DNA from: Theodoxus fluviatilis
Lineage: Eukaryota; Mollusca; Gastropoda; Cycloneritida; Neritidae
DNA: 10,000 bases
Reading direction: 5' to 3'
Assembly: GCA_034096865.1 (NCBI GenBank)
Contig: JAWQFJ010002859.1
Coordinates: 1-10,000, forward strand
The stretch's first letter is position 1, and every line of letters begins with the position of its first letter. Below, in pieces: positions 1 through 7,259 of this stretch. The notes below the pieces were generated by a model. It saw only the letters and a program-made list of their open reading frames with translations, was not told the DNA's origin and made no database searches. The position numbers and the translations under genes were made by a program.

Positions 1-75
1 GAGGAGGAGGAGGAGGAGGAGGAGGAGGAGGAGGAGGAGGAGGAGGAGAAGGAGGAGGAGCAGGAGGAGGAGAGA
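1..75. repeat. (GAG)n trinucleotide repeat, right edge of a longer tract
   Basis: Nearly pure GAG from the first base to about position 48, then interrupted (GAGAAGGAG, GAGCAG) up to about 75. The window edge cuts it, so the true length is unknown. It is separate from the much larger GGA array at 1365-3163 but has the same purine-strand polarity. Positions 76-135 continue as degenerate purine-rich sequence. Confidence 0.95.
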
Positions 76-812
76 TGAGGAGGGGGAGTGAGGCGGAGAT
101 GGAGAGAGCATGAGGGGCAAGAGCAGTAGAAGGTGTAAGAGTTGGAAGGAATGCAAAATTCGCATTTTAACAGCAGGGAAGAGGGTACAGCCAAAAGTTT
201 TCAAGTTTACAAATGTAATTATGGCAGAGAGAGCAGACCACACTTTACAGCTTGCTGAACTGATGGGTGAAGCCCTATGAAAGATGAGATATCATTAGCT
301 TCTTCTCATGTGTGCATTTTTGACTGGCAGTGTAACATAACAGTGTGGAAAGGGTTAAATAAATAAATTCCCTCTATCATATCTAAAGTAGTTTTATCAT
401 ACTTCGGAATTTTGCAGACTTGTCTGGGCGGTATTTGAAATGCATAGTAGTATATTAATGTGTATAATATAATATGTATATCTTGCCACAGCAGTTTCAA
501 TCAGCACAGTATTTTGTCCGAACAAAGCCCACACCTCTTTCTTCATTCCTGTCCTTCCAAGAATTCAGAATTAAATGAGTTTTCTTCGCTAAATGCCAAC
601 CCCAATCTCAAATGTATTTACTCAATAACTTCTTTGTAATTTCTAGATAGCAAGAAAGGCTCGTGTTTGTTAGTGATGATCATAATCTCAAACAAAGAAT
701 TGATTTAAGTGTCTCCAAACCTCATCTGTTCACGTGACCATACATAATATAGAGTTTGCTGTCCCTTGTTTGCTTCCCAAGGACAACGAAGTGAAAATGA
801 AGCCTGACTTAC
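76..812. other. Single-copy, non-coding DNA (probably intron and/or 3' flank of the minus-strand gene)
   Basis: After a degenerate purine-rich stretch to about 135, the sequence is ordinary AT-rich single-copy DNA. The short open frame on the minus strand at 306-500 has no recognisable domain and looks like chance. If the exon at 813-887 is real, its downstream intron starts at 812 on the minus strand, so this stretch would be intron and possibly a terminal exon. A palindromic E-box-like TCACGTGA lies at 730-737; one copy of such a short motif is not evidence of regulation. Confidence 0.5.
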
Positions 813-887
813 CTCTGTCAGGGTCAGCATCCACAGTAGATGTTGAGGGCACTGGTGGACCTGCAGTGCTGTGCAGATCTCCTGCTT
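813..887 (-). CDS. Candidate internal exon, 75 bp, phase 1-1, unidentified gene
   Basis: Read on the minus strand, a pyrimidine-rich stretch ending TTTCTTACAG at 888 is followed by 75 bases without a stop, then by the donor GTAAGT at 812-807 directly after GAG, a near-perfect match to the animal donor consensus. The exon needs one base from the previous exon and leaves one for the next. It is therefore phase 1-1 and its length is a multiple of three. Joined to the exon at 1157-1255, the split codon becomes GAA (Glu). The encoded segment begins EAGDLHSTAG and continues with a Pro/Ser/Thr-rich, then acidic stretch (DADPDR). It looks disordered, with no recognised domain. The protein family is unknown. 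The evidence is splice-site quality and phase agreement, not homology; a chance pairing is possible but unlikely for two adjacent exons. Confidence 0.6.
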
Positions 888-1008
888 CTGTAAGAAACAG
901 TACTATGTGACGTCAGCAACTGTCTTACTGATTGTCAATGTGCATTTTCATGTGAAGGTGCAAATGCACCCACACACACACATACACACACACACACAAA
1001 CACACACA

Positions 1009-1062
<54 letters not shown>

Positions 1063-1156
1063 CACATTCACACACTCCTAGACTTATGCATGCATCAATG
1101 CACACAAACACATGTTTTTCCACACACAATATGGACGGCAAACAATCAAGGCTCAC
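888..1156 (-). other. Putative intron (269 bp) carrying a CA/TG microsatellite
   Basis: Bounded on the minus strand by GTGAGC (1156-1151) and TTACAG (893-888). About a third is the (CA)n tract, which would be (TG)n in the transcript and lies some 80-170 bases upstream of the acceptor. Intronic TG repeats can influence splicing in animals through TG-binding proteins; that role here is inference. A full palindromic CRE-like TGACGTCA lies at 908-915, close to the acceptor; a single copy is not taken as functional. Confidence 0.55.
968..1060. repeat. (CA)n microsatellite with TA/GA/AA interruptions
   Basis: About 90 bases of CA dinucleotides. The left third is interrupted (CATACA, CAAACA, CAGACA) and the right part, from about 1011, is pure. 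The open frames that read it as Thr-His or Cys-Val strings are simple-repeat translations. Confidence 0.97.
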
Positions 1157-1255
1157 CAACAGTCATGTCTCCCTGGGAGTCCAGTTCTGCTTCTGTAGGC
1201 TTTGCATCCATCATGAACAAGGTTGGTTCTTTTTCCGTGTCAGCACAAAACGCTT
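1157..1255 (-). CDS. Candidate internal exon, 99 bp, phase 1-1, unidentified gene
   Basis: On the minus strand, a pyrimidine-rich tract ending TTTGTCCTCACAG (to 1256) is followed by 99 open bases and the donor GTGAGC at 1156-1151. The exon starts two bases into a codon and ends one base into the next, so it is phase 1-1, as is the next exon at 813-887. The peptide starts (E)AFCADTEKEP, runs through LFMMDAKPTEAELDSQGD and ends MTV. It is acidic, with one cysteine and no recognised domain. Reading past the donor meets a stop within four codons, as expected for an intron. Earlier exons should lie beyond the GGA array or outside the window; I saw none that are convincing. The family is unknown. 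An internal ACAG/AAGCAG at 1196-1187 resembles the acceptor of the next exon in the same phase and might act as an alternative acceptor. Confidence 0.6.
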
Positions 1256-1364
1256 CTGTGAGGACAAATGAGGATACGGTTGTAAATAGGCAATGAGAAA
1301 GGCGGAGAAGAACAAGGACAGACGTCACAGAGTAGACGAAGTCGAAAAAGAAGAAAGACACGAA

Positions 1365-3163
1365 GGAGGAGGAGGAGGAGGAGGAGGAGGAGGAGGAGGA
1401 GGAGGAGGAGGAGGAGGAGGAGGAGGAGGAGGAGGAGGAGGAGGAGGAGGAGGAGGTGGAGGAATGGCAGGAGGAGGAATGGCAGGAGGAAGAATGGCAG
1501 GAGGAGGCGAGGAGGAGGAGGAGGAGGTGGAGGAATGGCAGGAGGAGGAGGAGGAGGTGGAGGAATGGCAGGAGGAGGAATGGCAGGAGGAAGAATGGCA
1601 GGAGGAGGAATGGCAGGAGGAGGAATGGCAGGAGGAGGAATGGCAGGAGGAGGAATGGCAGGAGGAAGAATGGCAGGAGGAGGAATGGCAGGAGGAGGAG
1701 GAGGAGGAGCAGGAGGAGGAGGAGGAGGAGGAGGTGGAGGAATGAGAAGAGGAGGAGGAGGTGGAGGAATGGCAGGAGGAGGAATGGCAGGAGAAGGAAT
1801 GGCAGGAGAGGATGGCAGGAGGAGGAGAGGAGGAGGAGCAGGAGGAGGAGGAGAGGAGGAGGAGTGGAGGAATGGCAGGGGGAGGAATGGCAGGAGGAAT
1901 GGCAGGAGGAGGAGGAGGAGGAGGAGGAGGAGGAGGAGGAGGAGGAGGGATGGAGGAGGAGGAGGAGGATGGCAGGAGGAGGATGGCAGGAGGAGGATGG
2001 CAGGAGGAGGATGGCAGGAGGAGGATGGCAGGAGGAGGATGGCAGGAGGAGGATGGCAGGAGGAGGATGGCAGGAGGAGGATGGCAGGAGGAGGATAGCA
2101 AGAGGAGGAGGAAGGAGGAGGAGGCAGGAGGAGGAAGGCAGGAGGAGGAAGGCAGGAGGAGGAAGGCAGGAGGAGGAATGGCAGGAGGAGGAATGGCAGG
2201 AGGAGGAGGAGGCAGGAGGAGGAATGGCAGGAGGAGGAATGGCAGGAGGAGGAATGGCAGGAGGAGGAATGGCAGGAGGAGGAATGGCAGGAGGAGGAGG
2301 AATGGCAGGAGGAGGAATGGCAGGAGGAATGGCAGGAGGAGGAATGGCAGGAGGAGGAATGGCAGGAGGAGGAATGGCAGGAGGAGGAATGGCAGGAGGA
2401 GGAATGGCAGGAGGAGGAATGGCAGGAGGAGGAATGGCAGGAGGAGGAATGGCAGGAGGAGGAATGGCAGGAGGAGGAGGAGGAATGGCAGGAGGAGGAA
2501 TGGCAGGAGGAGGAATGGCAGGAGGAGGAATGGCAGGAGGAGGAATGGCAGGAGGAGGAATGGCAGGAGGAGGAGGAATGGCAGGAGGAGGAATGGCAGG
2601 AGGAGATGGCAGGAGGAATGGCAGGAGGATGACATGAGGTATGGCAGGGGGAGGAATGGCAGGAGGAGGGATGGCAGGGGTAGGGATGGCAGGAGGATAG
2701 ATTGGCAGGAGGAGGAGGAATGGCAGGAGGATGAATGGTAGGGAGGAATGACAGGAGGAGGAGGAATGGCAGGAAGAGGAGGAATGATAGGAAGAGGAGG
2801 AATGGCAGGAGGAGGAGGAATGGCAGGAGGCGGAGGAATGGCAGGAGGCGGAGGATAGGCAGGAGAAATGGCCGGAGGAATGGCAGGGGGGGGATGGCAG
2901 GAGGAGGAATGGAAGGAGGTATGGTAGGGGGAGGAATGGCAGGGGGAGGTATGGCAGGGGAAGGAATGGCATGGGGATGAATGGCACGAGGAGCAATAGC
3001 AGGAGGAGGAGGAGGAATGGCAGAAGGAGGAATAACAGGATGAGAAATGGCCGGAGGAGGAATGGCCGGAGGAGGAATGGCAGAAGGAATGGTAGAAGGA
3101 GGAAGAATGGCAGAAGGAAGAGAAATGGCAGGAGGAGGAGGAATGGCAGCAGCAGCAGCAGCA
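1365..3163. repeat. Compound GGA microsatellite and GGAATGGCAGGAGGA-type minisatellite, about 1.8 kb
   Basis: The plus strand is almost entirely G and A, broken by ATGGCA motifs. It opens with some 30 pure GGA triplets (1365-1456). Units built from ATGGCA plus a run of AGG follow, mostly 15 bp apart, with 12- and 18-bp variants. At 1969-2108 the spacing changes to exactly 14 bp for ten consecutive units. A few AAGGCAGGAGGAGG units (14 bp) lie near 2128-2175. The block at 2220-2600 is the most regular 15-bp array. From about 2610 the units are increasingly degenerate (ATGACA, ATGATA, AGGCGG, AATAGC), and the array ends in about five GCA triplets at 3145-3163. Such purine-only strands can form triplex or GGA-tetrad structures. 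Every frame on both strands is long and open only because the plus strand has few T; the 14-bp spacing shifts frame, so this is not a coding repeat. Confidence 0.97.
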
Positions 3164-3703
3164 AAAGCAACATCAGAAGAAGAATTTGCTTTCCTGATTT
3201 ATATTTTATTTTCATATCATAAATTATTTGAAGAATAAAATGCAGTCTCCAAAATGGAAATGCACACATTCTGACTGAGACCTCATGGACGCAAACATAA
3301 ACTGTGTCTCGTTTTCACAAAAGGAAGCTTATCCCCTCCTGGACGTGTTTGAGCTACGGCCCTGAATAGATGATGGATTATTGGTTGATGATGTTCGCAT
3401 TTTCATTCAAACTGCCACAACTAATTTGTATCCATGTTGCTGCAACAGTAATGGTCAGCATGCTAAATAGTGTTTTGAATGACACAATATATCAAACAGA
3501 GATGGGAAAATGTCCCCAAACGTTATGTTTTAATAATCTATGTTCCATGTAATAACCAACAGAATAAATTATTCCTTTCTGGGTACATTATAAAAGCGTG
3601 TCTTCTCGTTAATGGACATTTCTGGAGTTTAATTTGTTGAACTGAAACAAATTCCCGATGAGTGGCTTGATTTGATTCGAGTACAAAGTGTCAGGCAGTC
3701 TTG
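3164..3703. other. Single-copy DNA without a recognisable feature
   Basis: AT-rich unique sequence between the GGA array and the 40-bp minisatellite. An AATAAA at about 3232-3237 and a TATAAAAG at about 3589-3596 are visible on the plus strand, but neither is next to a coding sequence. The 60-residue open frame at 3370-3552 shows no domain, signal or codon pattern that I trust. I see no splice-flanked exon here. Confidence 0.6.
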
Positions 3704-4352
3704 ACTGTAAGCACGGCCACATTGAAATACCAATAGCTACACACCTGTAAGCACGGCCACATTGAAATACCCATAGCTACACACCTGTAAGCACGGCCAC
3801 ATTGAAATACCCATAGCTACACACCTGTAAGCACGGCCACAGTGAAATACCCATAGCTACACACCTGTAGGCACGGTCACATTGAAATATCCATAGCTAC
3901 ACACCTGTAAGCACGGCCACATTGAAATACCCATAGCTACACACCTGTAGGCACGGCCACATTGAAATACCCATAGCTACACACCTGTAGGCACGGCCAC
4001 AGTGAAATACCCATAGCTACACACCTGTAAGCACGGCCACATTGAAATACCCATAGCTACATACCTGGAGGCACGGCCACATTGAAATACCCATAGCTAC
4101 ACACCTGTAGGCACGGCCACATTGAAATACCCATAGCTACACACCTGTAGGCACGGCCACATTGAAATACCCATAGCTACACACCTGTAGGCACGGCCAC
4201 AGTGAAATACCCATAGCTACACACCTGTAAGCACGGCCACATTGAAATACCCATAGCTACACACCTGGAGGCACGGCCACATTGAAATACCCATAGCTAC
4301 ACACCTGTAGGCACGGCCACATTGAAATACCCATAGCTACACACCTGTAGGC
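3704..4352. repeat. Minisatellite: sixteen 40-bp units with a 200-bp higher-order duplication
   Basis: The anchor GCACGGCCAC recurs every 40 bases from 3711 to 4311, sixteen times, followed by ATTGAAATAC, CCATAGCTAC and ACACCTGTAR. There are no length variants. Point variants mark individual units: AGTG instead of ATTG in units 4, 8 and 13; TGGAG instead of TGTAG before units 10 and 15; a T in the anchor of unit 5. Units 7-11 (3941-4140) and 12-16 (4141-4340) carry the same series of variants, so the last ten units are a duplicated five-unit block. Forty is not a multiple of three and stops occur in all phases, so the array is not coding; the short minus-strand frame at 4257-4448 is incidental. 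Confidence 0.98.
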
Positions 4353-4493
4353 CGAGGCAACGCTGGAGTAGTGTTGTTTCTCACTGTCAGGGAGGACAGC
4401 AATGTGACCGTGGGTACTTACTCGCCATCCGATCAGCTGACATTGCATTCTGATGAGAGAGAGAAGACTGCTGTCAGGGGAGTTGACACTGGA
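4353..4493. other. Unique spacer between the minisatellite and the RTE-like insertion
   Basis: About 140 bases of non-repetitive sequence. It joins directly in the pre-insertion state to the sequence after 5648, because the intervening element is bracketed by an 11-bp direct repeat. No coding or RNA feature was seen. Confidence 0.6.
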
Positions 4494-4504
4494 GTGTGAA
4501 AAAT
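4494..4504 (+). repeat. Left target-site duplication of the RTE-like element
   Basis: GTGTGAAAAAT occurs here and identically at 5638-5648, immediately outside the two ends of the retrotransposon remnant. The right copy overlaps the GGTGA-type tail by up to three bases, so the true duplication may be 8-11 bp. Confidence 0.8.
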
Positions 4505-5637
4505 GTCCTAGGAGTGGAACTCGCCCTTCTACGTAAACTTTATTGATTACGAGAAGGCGTTCGACAGTGTGGACAGGCAGACCCTCTGGAAGCTACTGAG
4601 ACACTATGGAGTGTCGGAAAAGATCACGAGCATCATCAAGAAGTCATACGAAAACATGACGTGCAGGATAGTTCATGGCCGACAACTCACCGACGCCTTT
4701 GAAGTACAAACCTGAGTAAGACAAGGCTGCCTGCTTTCACCCTTCCTGTTCCTGTTAGCGATCGACTGAATCATGAATATGTCGACAGACGAGAAACGAA
4801 ACGGCATCCAGTGGACTCTTTGGAAACAGCTAGACGATCTTGATTTTGCTGATGATCTGGCTCTCCTCTCTCATACCCAACAACAGATGCAGGAAAAGAC
4901 CAGCATTGTTGGGGGCAACTCAGCAAGCCTGGGCCTCCACATCAACAGAGAGAAAAGAAAGGTTTTCAAGACAAATGCATCCAACAATACACCCATCACA
5001 GTTGAAGGCAATGTGCTGGAAGATGTGGACCGCTTCACGTATCTCGGAAGCATTGTAGACAAGCAGGGAGGAACGGATGCAGACGTCAGAACCCGTATCG
5101 GCAAAGCCAGAGCAGCCTTCCATCAGATGAAGAAGATCTGGGGATCCAGCGCAATAAGTACTACTACAAAGATCAGGGTCTTCAATACCATCGTGAAGCC
5201 GATCTTGCTGTACGGAGCAGAGACCTGGCGAACCACCGTCACCACCATGAAGAAAATCCAGGTCTTCATCAACACCTGCCTCAGGAAGATCCTCAAGATC
5301 CGCTGGCCAGAAAAAAATCAGCAATGAAGAACTGTGGCTGAGAACCAGGCAACAGCCAGTTGAGGAAGACGTCCTTCAGAGACGCTGGCGATGGATAGGC
5401 CACACCCTTCGCAGACCTGCTTCCAACATCACCAGGCAAGCCCTCACGTGGAACCCACAAGGGAAGAGGAAGAGAGGGCGACCTAGGAACACCTGGCGCC
5501 GTGATCTGGAGGCAGACGCAAAGCAGATGGGAAAGACGTGGGGGCAGCTGGAAAGACTCGCCCAGAACCGAGATGCCTGGAGGGTGCTGATTGGCGGCCT
5601 ATACCCCAGACGGGGTCACAGGCGGAGGTGAGGTGAG
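4505..5637 (+). mobile_element. 5'-truncated non-LTR retrotransposon, RTE-like
   Basis: A copy of about 1.13 kb with target-site duplications on both sides. It starts inside the reverse-transcriptase domain, so the endonuclease and the first RT motifs are missing; such truncation is normal for target-primed reverse transcription. The coding remnant runs almost to the 3' end, and the element stops in a short tandem tail (three GAGGT units at about 5625-5638) instead of poly(A). A very short 3' UTR with a short-repeat tail is a known RTE-clade trait, and the C-terminal pattern (YGAETW, RRWRWIGHTLR, KRKRGRPRNTW) resembles the large RTE-type families of flatworms and molluscs. The clade is from recognition, not from a tree. 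Confidence 0.85.
4512..5631 (+). pseudogene. Reverse transcriptase remnant of the RTE-like element, two stops and one frameshift
   Basis: In one frame from 4512 the translation shows the RT motif with the first catalytic Asp (FIDYEKAFDSVDR), then VRQGCLLSPFLF, then the catalytic FADD box (DLDFADDLALL, about 4837-4869), then GLHIN and YLGS motifs. YGAETWRTT follows near the C-terminal part. Lesions: TGA at 4713-4715, where the family usually has Gly before VRQGC; TGA at 4767-4769, probably from TGG; and a seven-A run at 5311-5317 with one base too many, which shifts the frame. After the shift the C-terminal domain continues with SNEELWLRTRQQ and RRWRWIGHTLRRP to a stop at 5629-5631. A TAG also lies at the truncated edge (4509-4511). 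A product cannot be made from this copy. The open frame from 4773 to 5327 is only the middle piece. Confidence 0.9.
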
Positions 5638-5648
5638 GTGTGAAAAAT
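5638..5648 (+). repeat. Right target-site duplication of the RTE-like element
   Basis: Identical to 4494-4504 (GTGTGAAAAAT). Unique sequence resumes after it with TTTGTGCATAAC. Confidence 0.8.
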
Positions 5649-5749
5649 TTTGTGCATAACAAGTTCAAACGCGTAAACGCGCATCCATTGAGATATCCTG
5701 TACTTCCTCATCACATGCGTTTGTGTGTGCGCATGCGTTTGTCTATGAC

Positions 5750-5751
<2 letters not shown>

Positions 5752-5805
<54 letters not shown>
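5752..5805. repeat. (GT)n microsatellite
   Basis: About 27 uninterrupted GT dinucleotides, then degenerate GT-rich sequence to about 5860 that ends in a small inverted repeat, GTGTGTGCATACACACC. The tract lies just left of dispersed-repeat copy A. Confidence 0.97.
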
Positions 5806-5807
<2 letters not shown>

Positions 5808-5871
5808 TGTATGAATGTGTGTGTGTATGCTTGTCTGTGTGTGAGTGTGAGTGTGTGCATACACACCACAG

Positions 5872-6167
5872 GTCTTTACTACACACACGCACACCACACA
5901 CCACAAGAAGTACTCGACAATACAAAGTGACCGCACACTTATCACATCAACCTTGCTGTCCCATCCACCCACAGTAAAAATAATGAAGGACACTATTTGT
6001 CCAACTCAGAAGTCATATGACAGCGACCAGTTGTGAAGCTACAACAGGAAACTGAACACAGGCAAGATAAACACTTGGGGTGATCTATCCACTCGTTCAC
6101 CTTGAATGTGCTCTATTTTTAGGTGTAAGGTGGGTTACTTCCCTTGATGTTGACTTGGCATACCTCT
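5872..6167 (+). repeat. Dispersed repeat, copy A (about 300 bp)
   Basis: This segment aligns by eye, in the same orientation, with 9504-9820. Shared blocks in the same order include TCTTTA followed by a CA-rich bridge, AAGTACTCGAC (AAGTGCTCGGC in copy B), TTGCTGTCCC, CAGTAAAAA, TCCAACTCA.AAGTC, GAAGCTACAAC, AACTGAACACA, TCCCTTGA.GTTGAC and GGCATAC. The differences are point changes and small indels, so the copies are old. No coding potential and no clear tRNA-like head was seen. Both copies have a CA or GT microsatellite immediately to the left. Confidence 0.8.
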
Positions 6168-6274
6168 GAGCAACACCACGGAGTCTCAATTTGTCTAGTC
6201 ATTCACCTATTTGGAAACGTGAAGGCACATGTGGTGAACAAATGTTTTGCTGGCAAACAGCCCCCATCCAACCC

Positions 6275-6292
6275 CCTCCCTCCCTCTCTCTC

Positions 6293-6323
<31 letters not shown>

Positions 6324-6333
6324 GCCTGCCTGC

Positions 6334-6371
<38 letters not shown>

Positions 6372-6625
6372 GTCTCACTCTTTCTCTCTCTCACTCTCTC
6401 TCTCTCTCTCTCTGTGTGAATGTGTGTATGAATGTCTGTCTTTACTTTCTGTCTGTCCGTCTGTTTGTCTGACTCTCTGTCTGTCCGGCTGCATGGCTGG
6501 CTCTGTCTGCTCGCCTGTCTGCCTGCCTTTCAATCTGTTTGTGTGTCTGTGTGCCCGTCTTTCTGTGTGTGTCTGCCTGCCTGCCCGCCCGCCCGCCTGT
6601 CTGTCTGTCCAGCTGTCTGTCACTA

Positions 6626-6664
<39 letters not shown>

Positions 6665-6673
6665 TTTTTTCTT

Positions 6674-6772
<99 letters not shown>

Positions 6773-6941
6773 GCCTGCCTGCCTGTCTGTCTCTCTGCCT
6801 GTCTGTCTCTCTGTCTGTGTGTGTGTGTGTGTGTCTGTCTGTCTGTCCGTCTCTCTCTGCCTCTGTGTGTGTGTCTGTCTGTCCGTCCGTCCGTCCGTCC
6901 GTCCGTCCGCCCGTCCGCCCGCTCGCCCGCCCGCCCGCCCG

Positions 6942-6975
<34 letters not shown>

Positions 6976-7050
6976 TGTCTGTCTGTTGGTCTTTATGCCC
7001 GTTTATCTGTCTGTCTGTCCGTCCTTCCGTATGTTCGTTCGTCCGACTGT
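6275..7050. repeat. Tetranucleotide array CTGT/CTGC/CCGT/CCGC, left half
   Basis: It starts with CT-rich sequence (about 6275-6300), then CTGT with CTGC inserts, a CT-only stretch (6358-6411), a degenerate region, a pure CTGT run of about 24 units (6675-6772), and then distinct sub-blocks: CCGT (about 6883-6908), CCGC (about 6908-6942), CTGC (about 6942-6972) and CTGT again. The minus strand of this DNA is CAGA/GCAG-type. Long Cys-Leu-Ser-Val or Thr-Asp-Arg-Gln frames exist because a 4-base unit cycles through all frames without a stop. They are not genes. Confidence 0.97.
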
Positions 7051-7259
7051 AATAATAATAATAATAATATAGTTTATTTACGCCCATACCTTCCCTTGAC
7101 AGGCAAGCTCATGGCGTTTACAATTAAAAAAAATCAACAATCATACAACCGCTAAACACCACATTCCCACAAAAACTCACACACTACACACATAAACAAA
7201 ACAAAAACTAAAGTCCAATAGAACAAAATATACAATATACACAGCACTTGCAGGCAAGG
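7051..7259 (-). other. 3' UTR and (TTA)n tail of the CR1/L2-like element
   Basis: Between the ORF2 stop and the array the minus strand is T-rich. It includes CGCCATGAGC and TATGGGCG, arms that could pair partly, and ends AAATAAACTATA followed by TTA repeats. Conserved 3' ends of this kind are the template recognition site for the reverse transcriptase in related LINEs; the specific pairing here is inferred. Confidence 0.65.

Noticed and set aside
219..274. Possible terminal minus-strand exon after the exon at 813-887 (acceptor ATCTTTCATAG, about 18 codons to a stop at 219-221)
   Set aside because: The acceptor is fair and the phase would fit, but the encoded peptide is nondescript and no poly(A) signal follows on that strand within the window. 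It is too weak to list as a feature.
908..915. TGACGTCA (CRE-like) and the E-box TCACGTGA at 730-737 as regulatory sites
   Set aside because: These are single 8-mers in probable introns, with no clustering or conservation data.
1146..3269. A 707-residue minus-strand open frame, and plus-strand frames of 150-393 residues, over the GGA array
   Set aside because: They are translations of simple repeats (Leu-Leu-Pro-Phe, Pro-Pro-Ala-Ile, Met-Ala-Gly-Gly strings). Several frames are open at once because one strand lacks T, and the 14-bp block shifts frame, so nothing is selected as protein. Only the exon at 1157-1255 within that span looks coding.
3588..3596. TATAAAAG as a core promoter
   Set aside because: It is a single short AT-rich match in AT-rich DNA, with no exon or open frame downstream before the minisatellite.
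3704..4352. The regular 40-bp array as a CRISPR locus
   Set aside because: The units are contiguous and nearly identical with no unique spacers, and the surrounding DNA is eukaryotic. It is a minisatellite.
4257..4448. 63-residue minus-strand frame at the end of the minisatellite
   Set aside because: It arises from the 40-bp repeat cycling through frames, and other parts of the array have stops in the same reading.
6247..7155. A 302-residue Cys-Leu-Ser-Val frame and its shadows over the CTGT array
   Set aside because: A 4-bp repeat without a stop is open in all three frames, and Cys-rich periodicity follows from CTGTCTGT. It is not a cysteine-rich peptide gene.
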